Shown here: one piece after another, positions 28,004 through 36,688 of the stretch | How positions within the stretch are numbered: position 1 is the first letter of the stretch | How the letters are laid out: each line of letters begins with the position of its first letter | Assembly (NCBI GenBank): GCA_903911925.1 | Contig: CAIWFH010000110.1 | Span: forward strand, 1-64,000 | Source of the DNA: an uncultured Acidobacteriaceae bacterium | GTDB taxonomy: Bacteria; Acidobacteriota; Terriglobia; Terriglobales; Acidobacteriaceae | Direction: 5' to 3' | DNA length: 64,000 bases | Notes under the pieces: model-generated | Databases searched by the model: none | What the model was told of the DNA's origin: nothing | Seen by the model: the letters and a program-made list of their open reading frames with translations, nothing else | Position numbers and translations under genes: made by a program

Positions 28004-28483
28004 CTAAATATGGCAGCTTGCCTGGCCGCGCTTTTCCAGGTAGCGCTGGTGGTATTCCTCCGCGCGCCAGAAGGTCTGGGCGGGCTCGACTTTGGTGACA
28101 ATGCGCTTGGGCTTGAAACGCCCCTCGGCATTTAGCTGCTCGATCTTGGCGAGGGCGTGCGTCCGCTGCTCAGCGGAGTGGAAGAAGATGACGGAGCGGT
28201 ACTGCGCGCCCCAGTCCGGACCCTGTCGGTTGTGGGTGGTGGGATCGTGGAGGGCGAAAAACGCGTCAAGAATCTGCTCAAAGGAGACTACGGCAGGGTC
28301 GAAGTCGAGTTCAACGACTTCAGCGTGGCCGGTCTGGTCAGTGCAGACGTCCTTGTAGGTGGGCTGGGCCAGTTGCCCGCCCTCGTAGCCGACGGCGGTT
28401 GCGGTGACGCCGGGGATGGCGGCAAATGCGGCTTCAACACCCCAGAAGCAGCCTGCGCCGAATGTGGCTTTTTCAATGCTCAT
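28004..28483 (-). CDS. msrA: Peptide methionine sulfoxide reductase A
   Basis: 159 residues from ATG 28483 (MSIEKATFGAGCFWG). The alternative GTG 28543 adds 20 residues lacking family similarity. Contains the catalytic GCFWG motif with Cys12, GYEGGQLAQPTYKDVCTDQTGHAEVVEL split over the core, and the FFALHDPTTHNRQGPDWGAQYRS region. A Cys three residues from the C-terminus could be the resolving cysteine. It reduces methionine-S-sulfoxide in proteins with thioredoxin. Length fits the family. No msrB is fused or adjacent. Confidence 0.94.
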   Translation of the reverse strand: MSIEKATFGAGCFWGVEAAFAAIPGVTATAVGYEGGQLAQPTYKDVCTDQTGHAEVVELDFDPAVVSFEQILDAFFALHDPTTHNRQGPDWGAQYRSVIFFHSAEQRTHALAKIEQLNAEGRFKPKRIVTKVEPAQTFWRAEEYHQRYLEKRGQASCHI

Positions 28484-28595
28484 GCGTATAGAGATGCGCG
28501 GAGATGGCGCTCGGTGCCAGAATTCGTGTTTCGACAAGGTCACGGATTGATTCCGGGGTGCTTCCGAACTTGTCGAGAACGCGCACGCCGGAGAA

Positions 28596-29366
28596 TTAAT
28601 ACGTTTCTGACCACAAGATCCTTAGATTCGATAGCTTGTCGTTGATGAACTTCGCGTCGATTGAAACCCAGAGAGAATAAAACCCATAGTTTCTGATCCA
28701 TAGACTTTGGTCGAGTTTCGGATGTTTTTTGAGCTCGTCCTTTAAGAGCGGTGCCAGCTCTCGCGAGGTCATCCATCTCTTGGATTGCAACTCGTACGCC
28801 AGGTCGTCCCGACCAATCTGAGTGTTCCTGTGGTGAGTCGTGGGGAGGCCAAGGATGGCGATGACCTGCTCCTGGGTTTGACCCAAGTGCAGACCGGAAG
28901 CGGTTGCGAGCCCCCGGGTAATCTTTGGTGAGCGCTTGCAAGGGGTTTTCCATTTCCATCCTGTTGGTTCCGAAGACAGGACAAAGGAGGGGCTGACCTC
29001 ACCTCGTTGGAAGATTAGACGTGTCCGGTCGTTCTCTTCCATCGGTCGATAGCAGGCCTCTTCCAAAAAGTCTGCCGCGTCTCCGGTTGCCTTGGTCTCA
29101 ACTCTTCCCAGTGTTCTGGCGGCCTGTTCAAGAACTTCCGCTCTGGCGGCCAGATCGACACCGGCAACCTGAAAATTTGTTCCGGCAATTTCGCGGTGCT
29201 GGACTCTGAACTTCTTTCCGTTCTCGTCGGTTCCAAAGGAATCGGACTTGCTGGGCGGGGCAATCTGCGGCTTCTGCTGTCCGGAGGTTTGAACCGCGGG
29301 GAGTGCCACGACCATGCATAAGAGAACAGAGACGGCGGCTCTACCCACTTGCGGCGATATCGGCAT
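28596..29366 (-). CDS. Secreted hypothetical protein
   Basis: 256 residues with a clear signal peptide (GRAAVSVLLCMVVALPAVQTSG). The remainder has no family I recognise. It shows a soluble alpha/beta character with GLHLGQTQEQVIAILGLPT, a segment resembling SmpA/OmlA-type lipoprotein repeats that begin 'G-x-t-x-x-q-V', and WIRNYGFYSLWVSIDAKFIND. Probably periplasmic. It lies 52 bases upstream of the msrA frame (to GTG 28543) on the same strand, so co-transcription is possible. Base composition is somewhat less GC-rich than its neighbours, hinting at transfer. Confidence 0.65.
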   Translation of the reverse strand: MPISPQVGRAAVSVLLCMVVALPAVQTSGQQKPQIAPPSKSDSFGTDENGKKFRVQHREIAGTNFQVAGVDLAARAEVLEQAARTLGRVETKATGDAADFLEEACYRPMEENDRTRLIFQRGEVSPSFVLSSEPTGWKWKTPCKRSPKITRGLATASGLHLGQTQEQVIAILGLPTTHHRNTQIGRDDLAYELQSKRWMTSRELAPLLKDELKKHPKLDQSLWIRNYGFYSLWVSIDAKFINDKLSNLRILWSETY

Positions 29367-29546
29367 TGCTTGCCCTACCTGGCCAGATTGTAGATCAAGA
29401 CAAAGGGCTATCTAACGGGCCGTGGCGCGAACCCGTACCAAGCGGCATGGATCGCAGCAAACTCACGAACCGGATATGATGGAATTTCGGATGCGTTTTA
29501 GGCGAACCCCTTCCGAAACCCATCTCCAATTGGCACAAAGAGACAG

Positions 29547-31181
29547 ATGAGCGAAAACCTAGCCAGAAAAGTTGAACTGTTTGACACCAGTCTTCGGGAC
29601 GGCATGCAGCAGCCGAACCTCGAAATCTCGGTTCCCAACGCCGTGGTGCTGCTTCAGCGCATGGCGGCGTTTGGCGTGAAGTACGCGGAGATCGGCTTTG
29701 CCGGCGCGAACCGCTTTACGGAAGATTTGACCGGGGGGCTGGCCGCAGCAGATACGGGCGCCATGAAACTGGCGCTCTTCGGCAGGACGCGGGGACGCGG
29801 GACAAAGGTTCACGACTGGCCGGATGCCCAGTTCATCCTCAAGCACAAGCGGCGCGTGCCGGTTGCGGTGCTGGTGGTGAAGTCGCGGCTGCTGGACGTG
29901 ATGAAGTCGCTGGAAACCACTCCAGAAGAAAACCTGCTGATGGCCTACGAGACGATTGCGTATCTCGAGGACAACGGGCTTGAGGTGTTCATCGACTTTG
30001 AACACGCGATGGACGCGGCCTGCGGGCGGCGCGAGTGCGGCGTCGAGTGCGATGACGAATTCAACAAGCGCAGCCAGGATTATTTTCACCAGATGGTTGC
30101 GCAGTGTGTCGAGCAAAGGGCGAGCCGGCTGGTTATTTGCGATACCACCGGCGGCGCGAGCCCTGAAGAAGTGACGCGAACGTTTGAGGGCCTGGCGAAG
30201 AGTTACCCGGGCGCGAAGTTTGGGTTCCACGGGCACACGGATCGCGGGCTCGGCGTTGCAAATGCCCGGGCGGCGATTTTTGCGGGCGCGGTGCAGGTGC
30301 AGGGCACTGTGCTGGGAACCGGCGAACGTTGCGGCAACGTGAACCTGACCACGCTTGTGGGTGGCATGCAGTTGAGGGGCGAGGCCGAGTTTGTCCCGCC
30401 TGCATCGCTGAGCGGACTTACGCGGCTGGCGCACTCCGCGTATGGAGCGTTTGGGCTTGAAGCGCCGCACGGTGCTCCGATTGTGGGGCCGGGCGCGTTC
30501 GGCACCTGGGCCGGGATGCACGGCAGCAGCGAGCGCAAAAATCCAGGCGCGTACCTATGGTGCGATCCGGCGGCGGTGGGCGCGAACCCGACAATTGGAG
30601 TGAACAGCCAGTCGGGCAGGGCAAACATCGTTCTGCTGTCTGAATCGCTGGGGGTTCCGCTGAGCTCAGCCCAGGCGCAGGCCCTGATGGACGCCAACAC
30701 GGCAATGATCGACGGCGGCGGATTCACCACCAGCGAGATCTCATTCAAGCTGGCCTGCATGAAGGTGCTGAAGACGCTGGAGAACTACTTCAGCGTGAGA
30801 AGCTGGCGGGTCTTTGACGAGTCAGACGAGATTGGGAACCGGTTTGTGCAGGCGTTCATGACCCTGTCGGTCCGGGATACCACGGTGACCACGAGCAGGG
30901 CCGAGGGCGCGGGCCCGGTGGATGCGCTGACCAAGGCCATGCGCAAGGAGTTGGAGAAGTGGTATCCGGCGCTGGCCGAGATGCGGCTGGGGACATTCAG
31001 CGTGACGGCCATCGATGTTTCGGCGAACGACTCGGCGGCTTATGTGCGGGTGACGGTGAGCTTCCATGCCGATGGTTGCGAGCCGTGGATTACCGCAGGC
31101 GTGAGCAGCGATTTGAACCAGGCGGCGCTGATGGCCATTGTGGATGGGTTCCACTATTGGCTGTTGAAGAACGCCGACTAG
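29547..31181 (+). CDS. cimA: Citramalate synthase-like (CimA/LeuA family) enzyme
   Basis: 544 residues: an HMGL-like TIM barrel (about 1-290) plus a C-terminal LeuA-type regulatory domain (about 400-540). Catalytic N-terminus LFDTSLRDGMQQPNLEISV (usually LYDTTLRDGxQ). KFGFHGHTDRGLGVANARAA holds the metal His-x-His, although the following Asn of the usual HNDxG is Thr here. GTGERCGNVNLTTLVGG is the second signature. The C-terminal DTTVTTSRAEGAGPVDAL matches the CimA-type allosteric domain. Members condense pyruvate with acetyl-CoA to (R)-citramalate for isoleucine synthesis; the length and C-terminal domain favour CimA over LeuA or homocitrate synthase. The changed HND position leaves some room for a different substrate. 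No leu genes are adjacent. Confidence 0.82.
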   Translation: MSENLARKVELFDTSLRDGMQQPNLEISVPNAVVLLQRMAAFGVKYAEIGFAGANRFTEDLTGGLAAADTGAMKLALFGRTRGRGTKVHDWPDAQFILKHKRRVPVAVLVVKSRLLDVMKSLETTPEENLLMAYETIAYLEDNGLEVFIDFEHAMDAACGRRECGVECDDEFNKRSQDYFHQMVAQCVEQRASRLVICDTTGGASPEEVTRTFEGLAKSYPGAKFGFHGHTDRGLGVANARAAIFAGAVQVQGTVLGTGERCGNVNLTTLVGGMQLRGEAEFVPPASLSGLTRLAHSAYGAFGLEAPHGAPIVGPGAFGTWAGMHGSSERKNPGAYLWCDPAAVGANPTIGVNSQSGRANIVLLSESLGVPLSSAQAQALMDANTAMIDGGGFTTSEISFKLACMKVLKTLENYFSVRSWRVFDESDEIGNRFVQAFMTLSVRDTTVTTSRAEGAGPVDALTKAMRKELEKWYPALAEMRLGTFSVTAIDVSANDSAAYVRVTVSFHADGCEPWITAGVSSDLNQAALMAIVDGFHYWLLKNAD

Positions 31182-31242
31182 CGCAGCAGCGAATTTTGGA
31201 TTTCAGACGGACATTGACGGCCGGCAAGGCCCACAGGAAGTA

Positions 31243-31310
31243 CTGCAGGGGCTAAAGCCCTCAATGATATTGCTTCGATTTACGGCACGACTGAAGTCGT
31301 GCCCTGACAC
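31243..31310. repeat. 'GHDFSRA'-type palindromic repeat, copy B
   Basis: GGGGCTAAAGCCC, a spacer, then GGCACGACTGAAGTCGTGCCC (a perfect arm pair). A partial echo CCGAAGTCGTGCCCAG follows near 31345. Lies between cimA and the zinc-ribbon gene. Confidence 0.8.
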
Positions 31311-31404
31311 TTCGTGCGACTCCGAATAAGTTGCTGCGTGAGCTCCGAAGTCGTGCCCAGTCACAAGGCAAAAACTTCGCCGGCAAGCTTTGGCGGCCGA
31401 GCCG

Positions 31405-31629
31405 TCAGCGCTCTTTGTTGTAGAGGAGGTCGCGGATGGCGCGGCGGCGCTCGGCGTTTGCTTCGCTCTCGGCCTTGCGTTCGACAGCGTCCAGTTGGGG
31501 CTTGGCGGTGGAGTCTTCGACGACCTCGGGGACGCTGCACGCGGGACATCGATTGGCGAATCCGGGCTTGTCGGGCTTGAGCTCGAACTCCTCAGAGCAG
31601 ACTACGCAGGTTCTAATCGGAAAAGCCAT
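31405..31629 (-). CDS. Small zinc-ribbon protein
   Basis: 74 residues from ATG 31629 (AFPIRTCVVCSEEFELKPDK). Two CxxC knuckles (CVVC and CPAC) separated by about 20 residues form a zinc ribbon. The C-terminal half is a charged helix (ERKAESEANAERRRAIRDLL). The longer frame to 31767 has no support upstream. Role unknown; such ribbons often bind nucleic acid or ribosomal partners, but nothing here proves it. Confidence 0.7.
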   Translation of the reverse strand: MAFPIRTCVVCSEEFELKPDKPGFANRCPACSVPEVVEDSTAKPQLDAVERKAESEANAERRRAIRDLLYNKER

Positions 31630-31750
31630 AACAATCAATGATAACGCGGGTGAATCGCGTTGTGAACCGGCGCGGGAGGCGCTGTCCCATTGCTTAAAAC
31701 GGTATCTTTTCTTCTTTTTGCGAATTTGCGAGGCGGGTAAGGTTGGGAGG

Positions 31751-31812
31751 TGTGGGTTCCCACCCATTTCGCGATGAGGCTGCGGAATGGATGGGGCACT
31801 GGGCTTTGGTGG
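31751..31812. repeat. Mosaic palindromic repeat, copy 7 (CCATTTCGC stem)
   Basis: GTGGGTTCCCACCCATTTCGC ... GCGGAATGGATGGGGCACTGGGCTTTGGTGGAA. Forms a tandem pair with copy 8, 40 bases away. Confidence 0.75.
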
Positions 31813-31850
31813 AACTGCCCGGCATTCCGATGAATGGGGCTGATCGAGAG

Positions 31851-31906
31851 TTGTGGTTTCCCAGGTCTGAAAATCCAGACCTGGGGCACCCGGCTTTCGT
31901 GGAACC
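31851..31906. repeat. Mosaic palindromic repeat, copy 8 (GGTCTG stem)
   Basis: GTGGTTTCCCAGGTCTG, AAAATC, CAGACCTGGGGCACCCGG, then CTTTCGTGGAA. Preceded by CGATGAATGGGGCTGATCGAG, similar to the sequence before copy 1. Confidence 0.8.
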
Positions 31907-31955
31907 GTAGGGTTTCTCCAGGCTCGGCTACTTTGGAGCTATAGGAGGCTCATGG

Positions 31956-34358
31956 CTAGCCGCGCTTTTTGCCGCCGGGGTAGCCACTGCGTTTGGGGCC
32001 GGAACCGGAGGACTTGCCCTTGAAACCGGAGCCGGAGGGTTTGCCTTTGAAGCCGGATTTGGAGAATCCGCCGGGCTTGGAGTGGCCACCGCCCGAGGCT
32101 GGCTTGCCGGAACCGCCGTAGCGGGTCTTGGGCTTCCAGCCGGTGTCGTTGTTTCTGCGCTCAGGGCGAGGGCTGTCGCTGCGCGGTCCGGCGGGTGGGC
32201 GGGGCGTAAACGAGCCTTCGCCTGTGTCGCGGCGGAAGGGACGCTTGGGGCTGGCGGACGGGCGGTAGGGAGCTCCGGTTCTGCTGTCGAAGGTTCCCTT
32301 GGGCGCCGCGCTATAGGGGCGGGTTGGGCCGGGCTTGCCTGGTTTGCTGCTGGGCCTTGCTCCGCCGGCGCGGGGTTTGCCGCTGCTGGTGGTAAATGGC
32401 CGTGCGAGGCCGCCTTCGCTGCGAAATGGGCGGCCGGCGGCAGGACGGTCTGAAGACGGACGATCAGACCTTGGGCGCGACGCACTGGGCCGGTCAGAAG
32501 GCGGACGCTCGGGCCTTGGACGGCTTGGCGCCGGGCGATCCGAGTAAGACCGGGGTGAGCCGGTGCGCGGTGCGCTGGAGCGCGATGGGGTTGGGCGGTC
32601 GTAGTTTGGCACCTCCTCAATGTGGAGGTTCGGCGGCTTGATTGGCCCAAGGTCGTCGTAACTGTCAGGAGTCTCGCGGCGCGGCGCAGCTGGGCGCCTG
32701 GAAGCGGACCGGTCGCTGCCTGGACCGGATTTGTTCCAAGCCGGCTTGGCGCCAAAGGTGCGGCCTGTGCCGGTTCTGCCTGCGGGCGGGCCGCCTGGGC
32801 GGGAGCGGTCAGAGAACGGACGGCTGGGGCGCGGACGGTCTGAATCGGGACGGCCTTCGCCGGTTTCTCCTGCCGCAAAGCGGGCCGGGGGACGCGCGGG
32901 GCGGTCGTCTTTCTTCCATCCCGGGCTAGGAGGGCGCGGCGTGAACGAGCCGGGTGCCCGATCACGCTGGAAGGGAGGCTTGGCCGGGCCGCCGGGGCTG
33001 AATTTTGCGGCTCCGTATCTGGCCGGGCCTGCCGAAGGAGCGCGGCGGGGACGTTCGGCGCTGCTGCCTGCCGCAGGACGGAAGGGCTTGGCCCCGCCGG
33101 TACCGAAGGTCTTTTTGGGGCGGAAGTCAGAGGGGCGCTCGGCAGACGCAGAGCGGTCTTCAAATGGCTTGGGCGTGAAGGGCTTGGCCGGGCGCGGATG
33201 CGATGTGGGCTTGGGCACCACGGTGGGCAGGCCGGCGGCATCCATCGCGTTGCGGCGGCGGACTTCTTTGGACTTCGGCGTGCGCGCCTTGCCTTCAGCG
33301 GCCCTTCTCAGGGCATCAAGCTCTGAAGGCTGCAGTTCGCGCAGGTTGCCGGGTTCCTGGTCAAGAACCAGCGGGCCGTAGCCTACGCGGCGAATCTTCT
33401 CAACAAAGTGGCCGACCTCCTCAAACATCTTGCGGAGTTCGCGGTTGCGGCCTTCAATAAGAACCACTTCGTACCAGGGGTTGTCGCCCTGGCGGACCTG
33501 GCGAATGCGAGCCGGAGAGGTGCGGACCTGGCCGGAGCCGGGCTTGCCGCGCTCAATGGAAACGCCGGCGCGCAGAATGTCGAGTTCGGCCTCAGTGGGC
33601 TGGCCCGCGACCTTGACGAGGTATGTTTTCTCGACGCCCGAAGAGGCCTTGGTGAGGCGGTTAGCGAGGTCGCCGTCGTTGGTGACCAGCAGGAGGCCTT
33701 CGCTCATGTAGTCGAGGCGGCCGACAGGATAGAGCCGCTCTTTCAACTTGTCAAAGAACTGCATCACCGTGGGCCGGCCCTCGGGGTCCTTGACCGTGGT
33801 GACAAAGCCTTTTGGCTTGTTGAGGATGAAGTAGCGCAGGCGCTCGGCGCCTTGCAGCAGCTTGCCGTCGACGCGGATGTGGTCGCGACCGGCATCGGCC
33901 TTGGTGCCCAACTCGGTAACCACTTTGCCATTGACCTGGACGCGGCCCTGCTCGATCATGGCTTCGGCGCTGCGGCGGCTGGCGACTCCGGCGGCGGCGA
34001 GGATCTTCTGCAGGCGCTCAAGCTTGGCCGGGGGGCGGGGCGCGGGCTTGAAGTCGGGATCTGCTTCGTCTTCATCTTCAGGCTCTTCTTCTTCAGCCTC
34101 AGGCTCCCCTTCGGACCCTTCTTTAAAGTTGGCTTCGGGGTCTACTTCGGAATCTTCTTCGGATTCAGGGTCTACTTCAGATGCGGCTTCAGACTCGTTC
34201 TCAGCCAGCTCTTCTGCAAAAATCACGGCTTCCAGTTCGGTGCCGGTTCCGGGCGCGGGGCCGTCCACTACGGTTGGCTCGGTTTCAACGGCTGGCGCGG
34301 ATTCCACTTCAGCAGCGATCTGGTCTTGATTCAGGGCTTTCTTCTTTTTAGCGGTCAT
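31956..34358 (-). CDS. rluB: RluB-type 23S rRNA pseudouridine synthase with long disordered tails
   Basis: 800 residues from ATG 34358. Layout: a lysine start, an acidic Glu/Asp/Pro stretch (about 20-120), an S4 domain (RLQKILAAAGVASRRSAEAM), then the RsuA/RluB catalytic domain with YPVGRLDYMSEGLLLVTNDG (catalytic Asp), and IEGRNRELRKMFEEVGH. After about residue 390 comes a basic, Arg/Pro/Ser/Gly-rich tail of roughly 400 residues (repeated PSDRPSASRPRSDRP-type units, ending GFKGKSSGSGPKRSGYPGGKK). The core is that of RluB, which modifies helix 93 region uridines of 23S rRNA. The tail is several times longer than in ordinary RluB and probably binds RNA. It is 203 bases downstream of scpB on the same strand, the common scpA-scpB-rluB order. 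A long overlapping frame in the tail is a composition artefact. Confidence 0.9.
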   Translation of the reverse strand: MTAKKKKALNQDQIAAEVESAPAVETEPTVVDGPAPGTGTELEAVIFAEELAENESEAASEVDPESEEDSEVDPEANFKEGSEGEPEAEEEEPEDEDEADPDFKPAPRPPAKLERLQKILAAAGVASRRSAEAMIEQGRVQVNGKVVTELGTKADAGRDHIRVDGKLLQGAERLRYFILNKPKGFVTTVKDPEGRPTVMQFFDKLKERLYPVGRLDYMSEGLLLVTNDGDLANRLTKASSGVEKTYLVKVAGQPTEAELDILRAGVSIERGKPGSGQVRTSPARIRQVRQGDNPWYEVVLIEGRNRELRKMFEEVGHFVEKIRRVGYGPLVLDQEPGNLRELQPSELDALRRAAEGKARTPKSKEVRRRNAMDAAGLPTVVPKPTSHPRPAKPFTPKPFEDRSASAERPSDFRPKKTFGTGGAKPFRPAAGSSAERPRRAPSAGPARYGAAKFSPGGPAKPPFQRDRAPGSFTPRPPSPGWKKDDRPARPPARFAAGETGEGRPDSDRPRPSRPFSDRSRPGGPPAGRTGTGRTFGAKPAWNKSGPGSDRSASRRPAAPRRETPDSYDDLGPIKPPNLHIEEVPNYDRPTPSRSSAPRTGSPRSYSDRPAPSRPRPERPPSDRPSASRPRSDRPSSDRPAAGRPFRSEGGLARPFTTSSGKPRAGGARPSSKPGKPGPTRPYSAAPKGTFDSRTGAPYRPSASPKRPFRRDTGEGSFTPRPPAGPRSDSPRPERRNNDTGWKPKTRYGGSGKPASGGGHSKPGGFSKSGFKGKPSGSGFKGKSSGSGPKRSGYPGGKKRG

Positions 34359-34561
34359 GCGGGAACTTCTCAATTTCTGCCTGCTCAATTGGGAATGGCG
34401 CAGCAGGCGCGGCTTCTGCGGGGTGGGCTCCGCTGGGGTTGCCGCCGATAGCGGTTTCACAATAGCTGCAATTCAAAACCACCGGTCTCAAAAGGCACTT
34501 TTCCTTAAGAAAATGCGGTCTGGCAAGGTGGCAGAAAGGGCACGCGAATTGTGGAACCGCC

Positions 34562-35602
34562 CTATTGGGCGGGGTCGGGACTGACAGCCGTCACGGCTGG
34601 CATTTCGGCGGACTCCGGCACTGCGCCGGGGTCCGGTTGGTCTATCGGCGGTTCACCGCCATTCTGGTCAAACTCTAGCGCGGGGTTGGTGTCTGGCATC
34701 GACTCCGCGATCTCGGTGGATTCTGACTGCGAGGCAAATTCCGGCTCGTCGAGTTCGATGGCGGCCATTTTTTCGAACTCTTCCATCGAGGGCAGTTCGG
34801 TAACGTCTTTCAGGCCAAAGCGAAGCAGGAACTCGCGGGTGGTTTTGTAGAGAATGGGGCGGCCGATGACCTGCTTGCGGCCGGCGGTTGCAATGAGCTT
34901 GCGGGCCAGCAGAGACCCGAAAACTCCGGACGAATCCACGCCGCGGATTTCGTTGACTTCAGGCGCGGTGACCGGCTGCTTGTAGGCGACCACGGCCAGC
35001 GTTTCAAGCGCGGGCAGAGAGAGCCTGAGCGGCGGCTTGAGGCTTTTTACGAAAGAGCGGACCGCGTCGTGATATTCGGGCTTGGTGGCGACGCGAAAGC
35101 CTCCGGCAATTTCGCGAATCTCAATGCCGCGGCTGTCGGCGGCATACTCGGCAATGAGTTCGTCAAGCATTTTGCGAATAACGGCGCGGGCCTCGCGGTC
35201 GCGCAGTCGCGCCAGGCGGCGGGCTTCGGCTTCTTCGCCAGGTGTCGTTTCGGCTGCGGACTCATCGTCCGTTTCGCCTTCCAGTTCCGGCGCGGAATCG
35301 ATTTCCGCTTCGATCGGCTGTTCATCTGCTCTAGGGCTGGACTCGGCTTCAAGTTCAGCCGCGGCAACTTTGGCTTCAATCACCAGTTCTTCGGCGGCGG
35401 GTACCCCGTCCAGTTCGACGAATTCCACGTTGATAAGGGGCAGGGGCTCGGCTGCAGCCTCTTCAGAGGCTTCGAGCGCAGACGCGGCTTGCTGCGCCTT
35501 CCACTCGAGGGCGTCGGCGGCGAAAAGGACGGCGAGCTGGGCCAGGGTGACCGGCTCCTCCGCGGCGTAGATGACAGCTTCAAGCTTGGCTTTAAGGCTC
35601 AT
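34562..35602 (-). CDS. scpB: Segregation and condensation protein B
   Basis: 346 residues. ScpB is the dimeric winged-helix subunit of the Smc-ScpAB condensin. The family core is present but split: LKAKLEAVIYAAEEPVTLAQ opens the first winged helix, and the core resumes at VIRKMLDELIAEYAADSRGIEI. Between them is an acidic insertion of about 100 residues (roughly 45-140) rich in Glu/Ala (AELEAESSPRADEQPIEAEI). The second winged helix is intact (LSLPALETLAVVAYKQPVTAPEVNEIRGVDSS, GRPILYKTTREFLLRFGL). A variable acidic C-tail follows. Its partner scpA is unusually about 9 kb away instead of adjacent. Confidence 0.93.
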   Translation of the reverse strand: MSLKAKLEAVIYAAEEPVTLAQLAVLFAADALEWKAQQAASALEASEEAAAEPLPLINVEFVELDGVPAAEELVIEAKVAAAELEAESSPRADEQPIEAEIDSAPELEGETDDESAAETTPGEEAEARRLARLRDREARAVIRKMLDELIAEYAADSRGIEIREIAGGFRVATKPEYHDAVRSFVKSLKPPLRLSLPALETLAVVAYKQPVTAPEVNEIRGVDSSGVFGSLLARKLIATAGRKQVIGRPILYKTTREFLLRFGLKDVTELPSMEEFEKMAAIELDEPEFASQSESTEIAESMPDTNPALEFDQNGGEPPIDQPDPGAVPESAEMPAVTAVSPDPAQ

Positions 35603-35961
35603 TCTGCAATAGGTACCTCAAGTATGGTACCGGAAGTGGGGCGGCAATGCGCGACCTTACGCCGTTCCCTTTCAGCAAAGGCGGAAAAGTGCGCCCTGAA
35701 GCACCTCGGGAAGTGCCGGATGCGAGGCTGGCCGGGACTTCAGGCCAACCGAGGTTCATTCGCTCGAGTAACGCCGGGTTCGGGGTATCAAAGTAACCGG
35801 AATGACGATTCTACTTATCAAAATATTTGATAGCCTTAAACACGCCGCACCGGAACTGTATAAGAATGAACGTTATTGGGTGGTTCCGCGTCCCTATGAG
35901 TACAAGCCAACCTGCTTCCGGGCCCCACCGGCAAAATTCCTCATCGATGCAAGGAGAAGCG
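35603..35961. other. Intergenic region upstream of the first PD-(D/E)XK-like gene, with a small palindrome
   Basis: About 360 bases without a convincing gene. Visible: GGTACC-N8-GGTACC just upstream of scpB (about 35611-35630), and TATCAAAATATTTGATA at 35816-35832, an AT-rich near-palindrome that could be an operator or promoter element. Marks the scpB-side edge of the inserted block. Confidence 0.5.
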
Positions 35962-36627
35962 ATGAGCACAGTCGCACGCGTCCACAACCAGCCATCCCAG
36001 TGGCAAATCACCGTTGCAGCCGAAGGTATCGCCGCCGCGCAGTTTGCACGCTGCGGGTTCGACGTGTCGATTCAGTCCGGGCGGGACAAACCGTCGTATG
36101 ACCTGGTTGTCGCCAAGGCGGGTCAACTATTGAGGGTTCTTGTAAATGGCAGCCAGGACGGCAGTTGGGACTTGACCCACGCCTACCTGAGGAGGACGGC
36201 AGGCCTGACCGCCAACAAGGCGAACTGCCAATGGGCTATTAATCAATGGCTGAATCACCGCGGCTCGCATGTGGTGTGCTGCCTGGTTCAGTTTCAAGGA
36301 ACTTCAATGGAAGACTTGCCTCGCATTTATCTTGCATCGCCCCACGAGATAGCCCACAGGCTGCGTGAGACAGCAGAACGGCTGTGCGAGTCGACTCTCT
36401 ATGAAAAGTACGAGTGGGCGCCCGACGGCGAGGGCGCTCCAACAATCAAATGGCTACCGTCAAGCTGGGTGTTTTCAGGCCAGCGAATTCAGGAATTGCT
36501 AGAGATGGGGAAAACAGCAGCGCCCAAGCCGACATCGCTTCAAAAAGCGAAGTCGAGTGTCGAAGATTGGCCCGCTGCCGAGGATTCAATCCTCAACAGC
36601 GAGGAAGAGTTCGTTCGTACCGCTTGA
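35962..36627 (+). CDS. PD-(D/E)XK-like protein, copy 1 (catalytic Lys replaced)
   Basis: 221 residues from ATG 35962, with AAGGAG five bases upstream. The N-terminal half resembles PDDEXK_5-type nucleases/Holliday-junction-resolvase folds: AAEGIAAAQFARCGFDVSIQSG (Glu21), KPSYDLVVAKAGQLLRVLVNG (Asp47, then L60-V61-N62 where the fold expects (E/Q)-x-K). The Lys is Asn here, so nuclease activity is unlikely in this copy. The C-terminal half (DLPRIYLASPHEIAHRLRE, STLYEKYEW) is conserved with the second copy at 40096 but has no known motif. It converges with a PiT transporter gene 61 bases away, as does the other copy. Function unknown. Confidence 0.72.
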   Translation: MSTVARVHNQPSQWQITVAAEGIAAAQFARCGFDVSIQSGRDKPSYDLVVAKAGQLLRVLVNGSQDGSWDLTHAYLRRTAGLTANKANCQWAINQWLNHRGSHVVCCLVQFQGTSMEDLPRIYLASPHEIAHRLRETAERLCESTLYEKYEWAPDGEGAPTIKWLPSSWVFSGQRIQELLEMGKTAAPKPTSLQKAKSSVEDWPAAEDSILNSEEEFVRTA

Positions 36628-36688
36628 ACTCGGCGCTCCGGCGACAGGCCTTGAAATGCGTCCGAGAGCCCGTCTAGCGAGAGTCCGT

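Noticed and set aside
31928..33241. 437-residue open frame antiparallel-in-frame-shifted to the RluB tail
   Set aside because: It lies inside the RluB tail on the same strand in another frame. It is pure Pro/Ala/Arg low complexity without motifs; an artefact of the repetitive GC-rich DNA.
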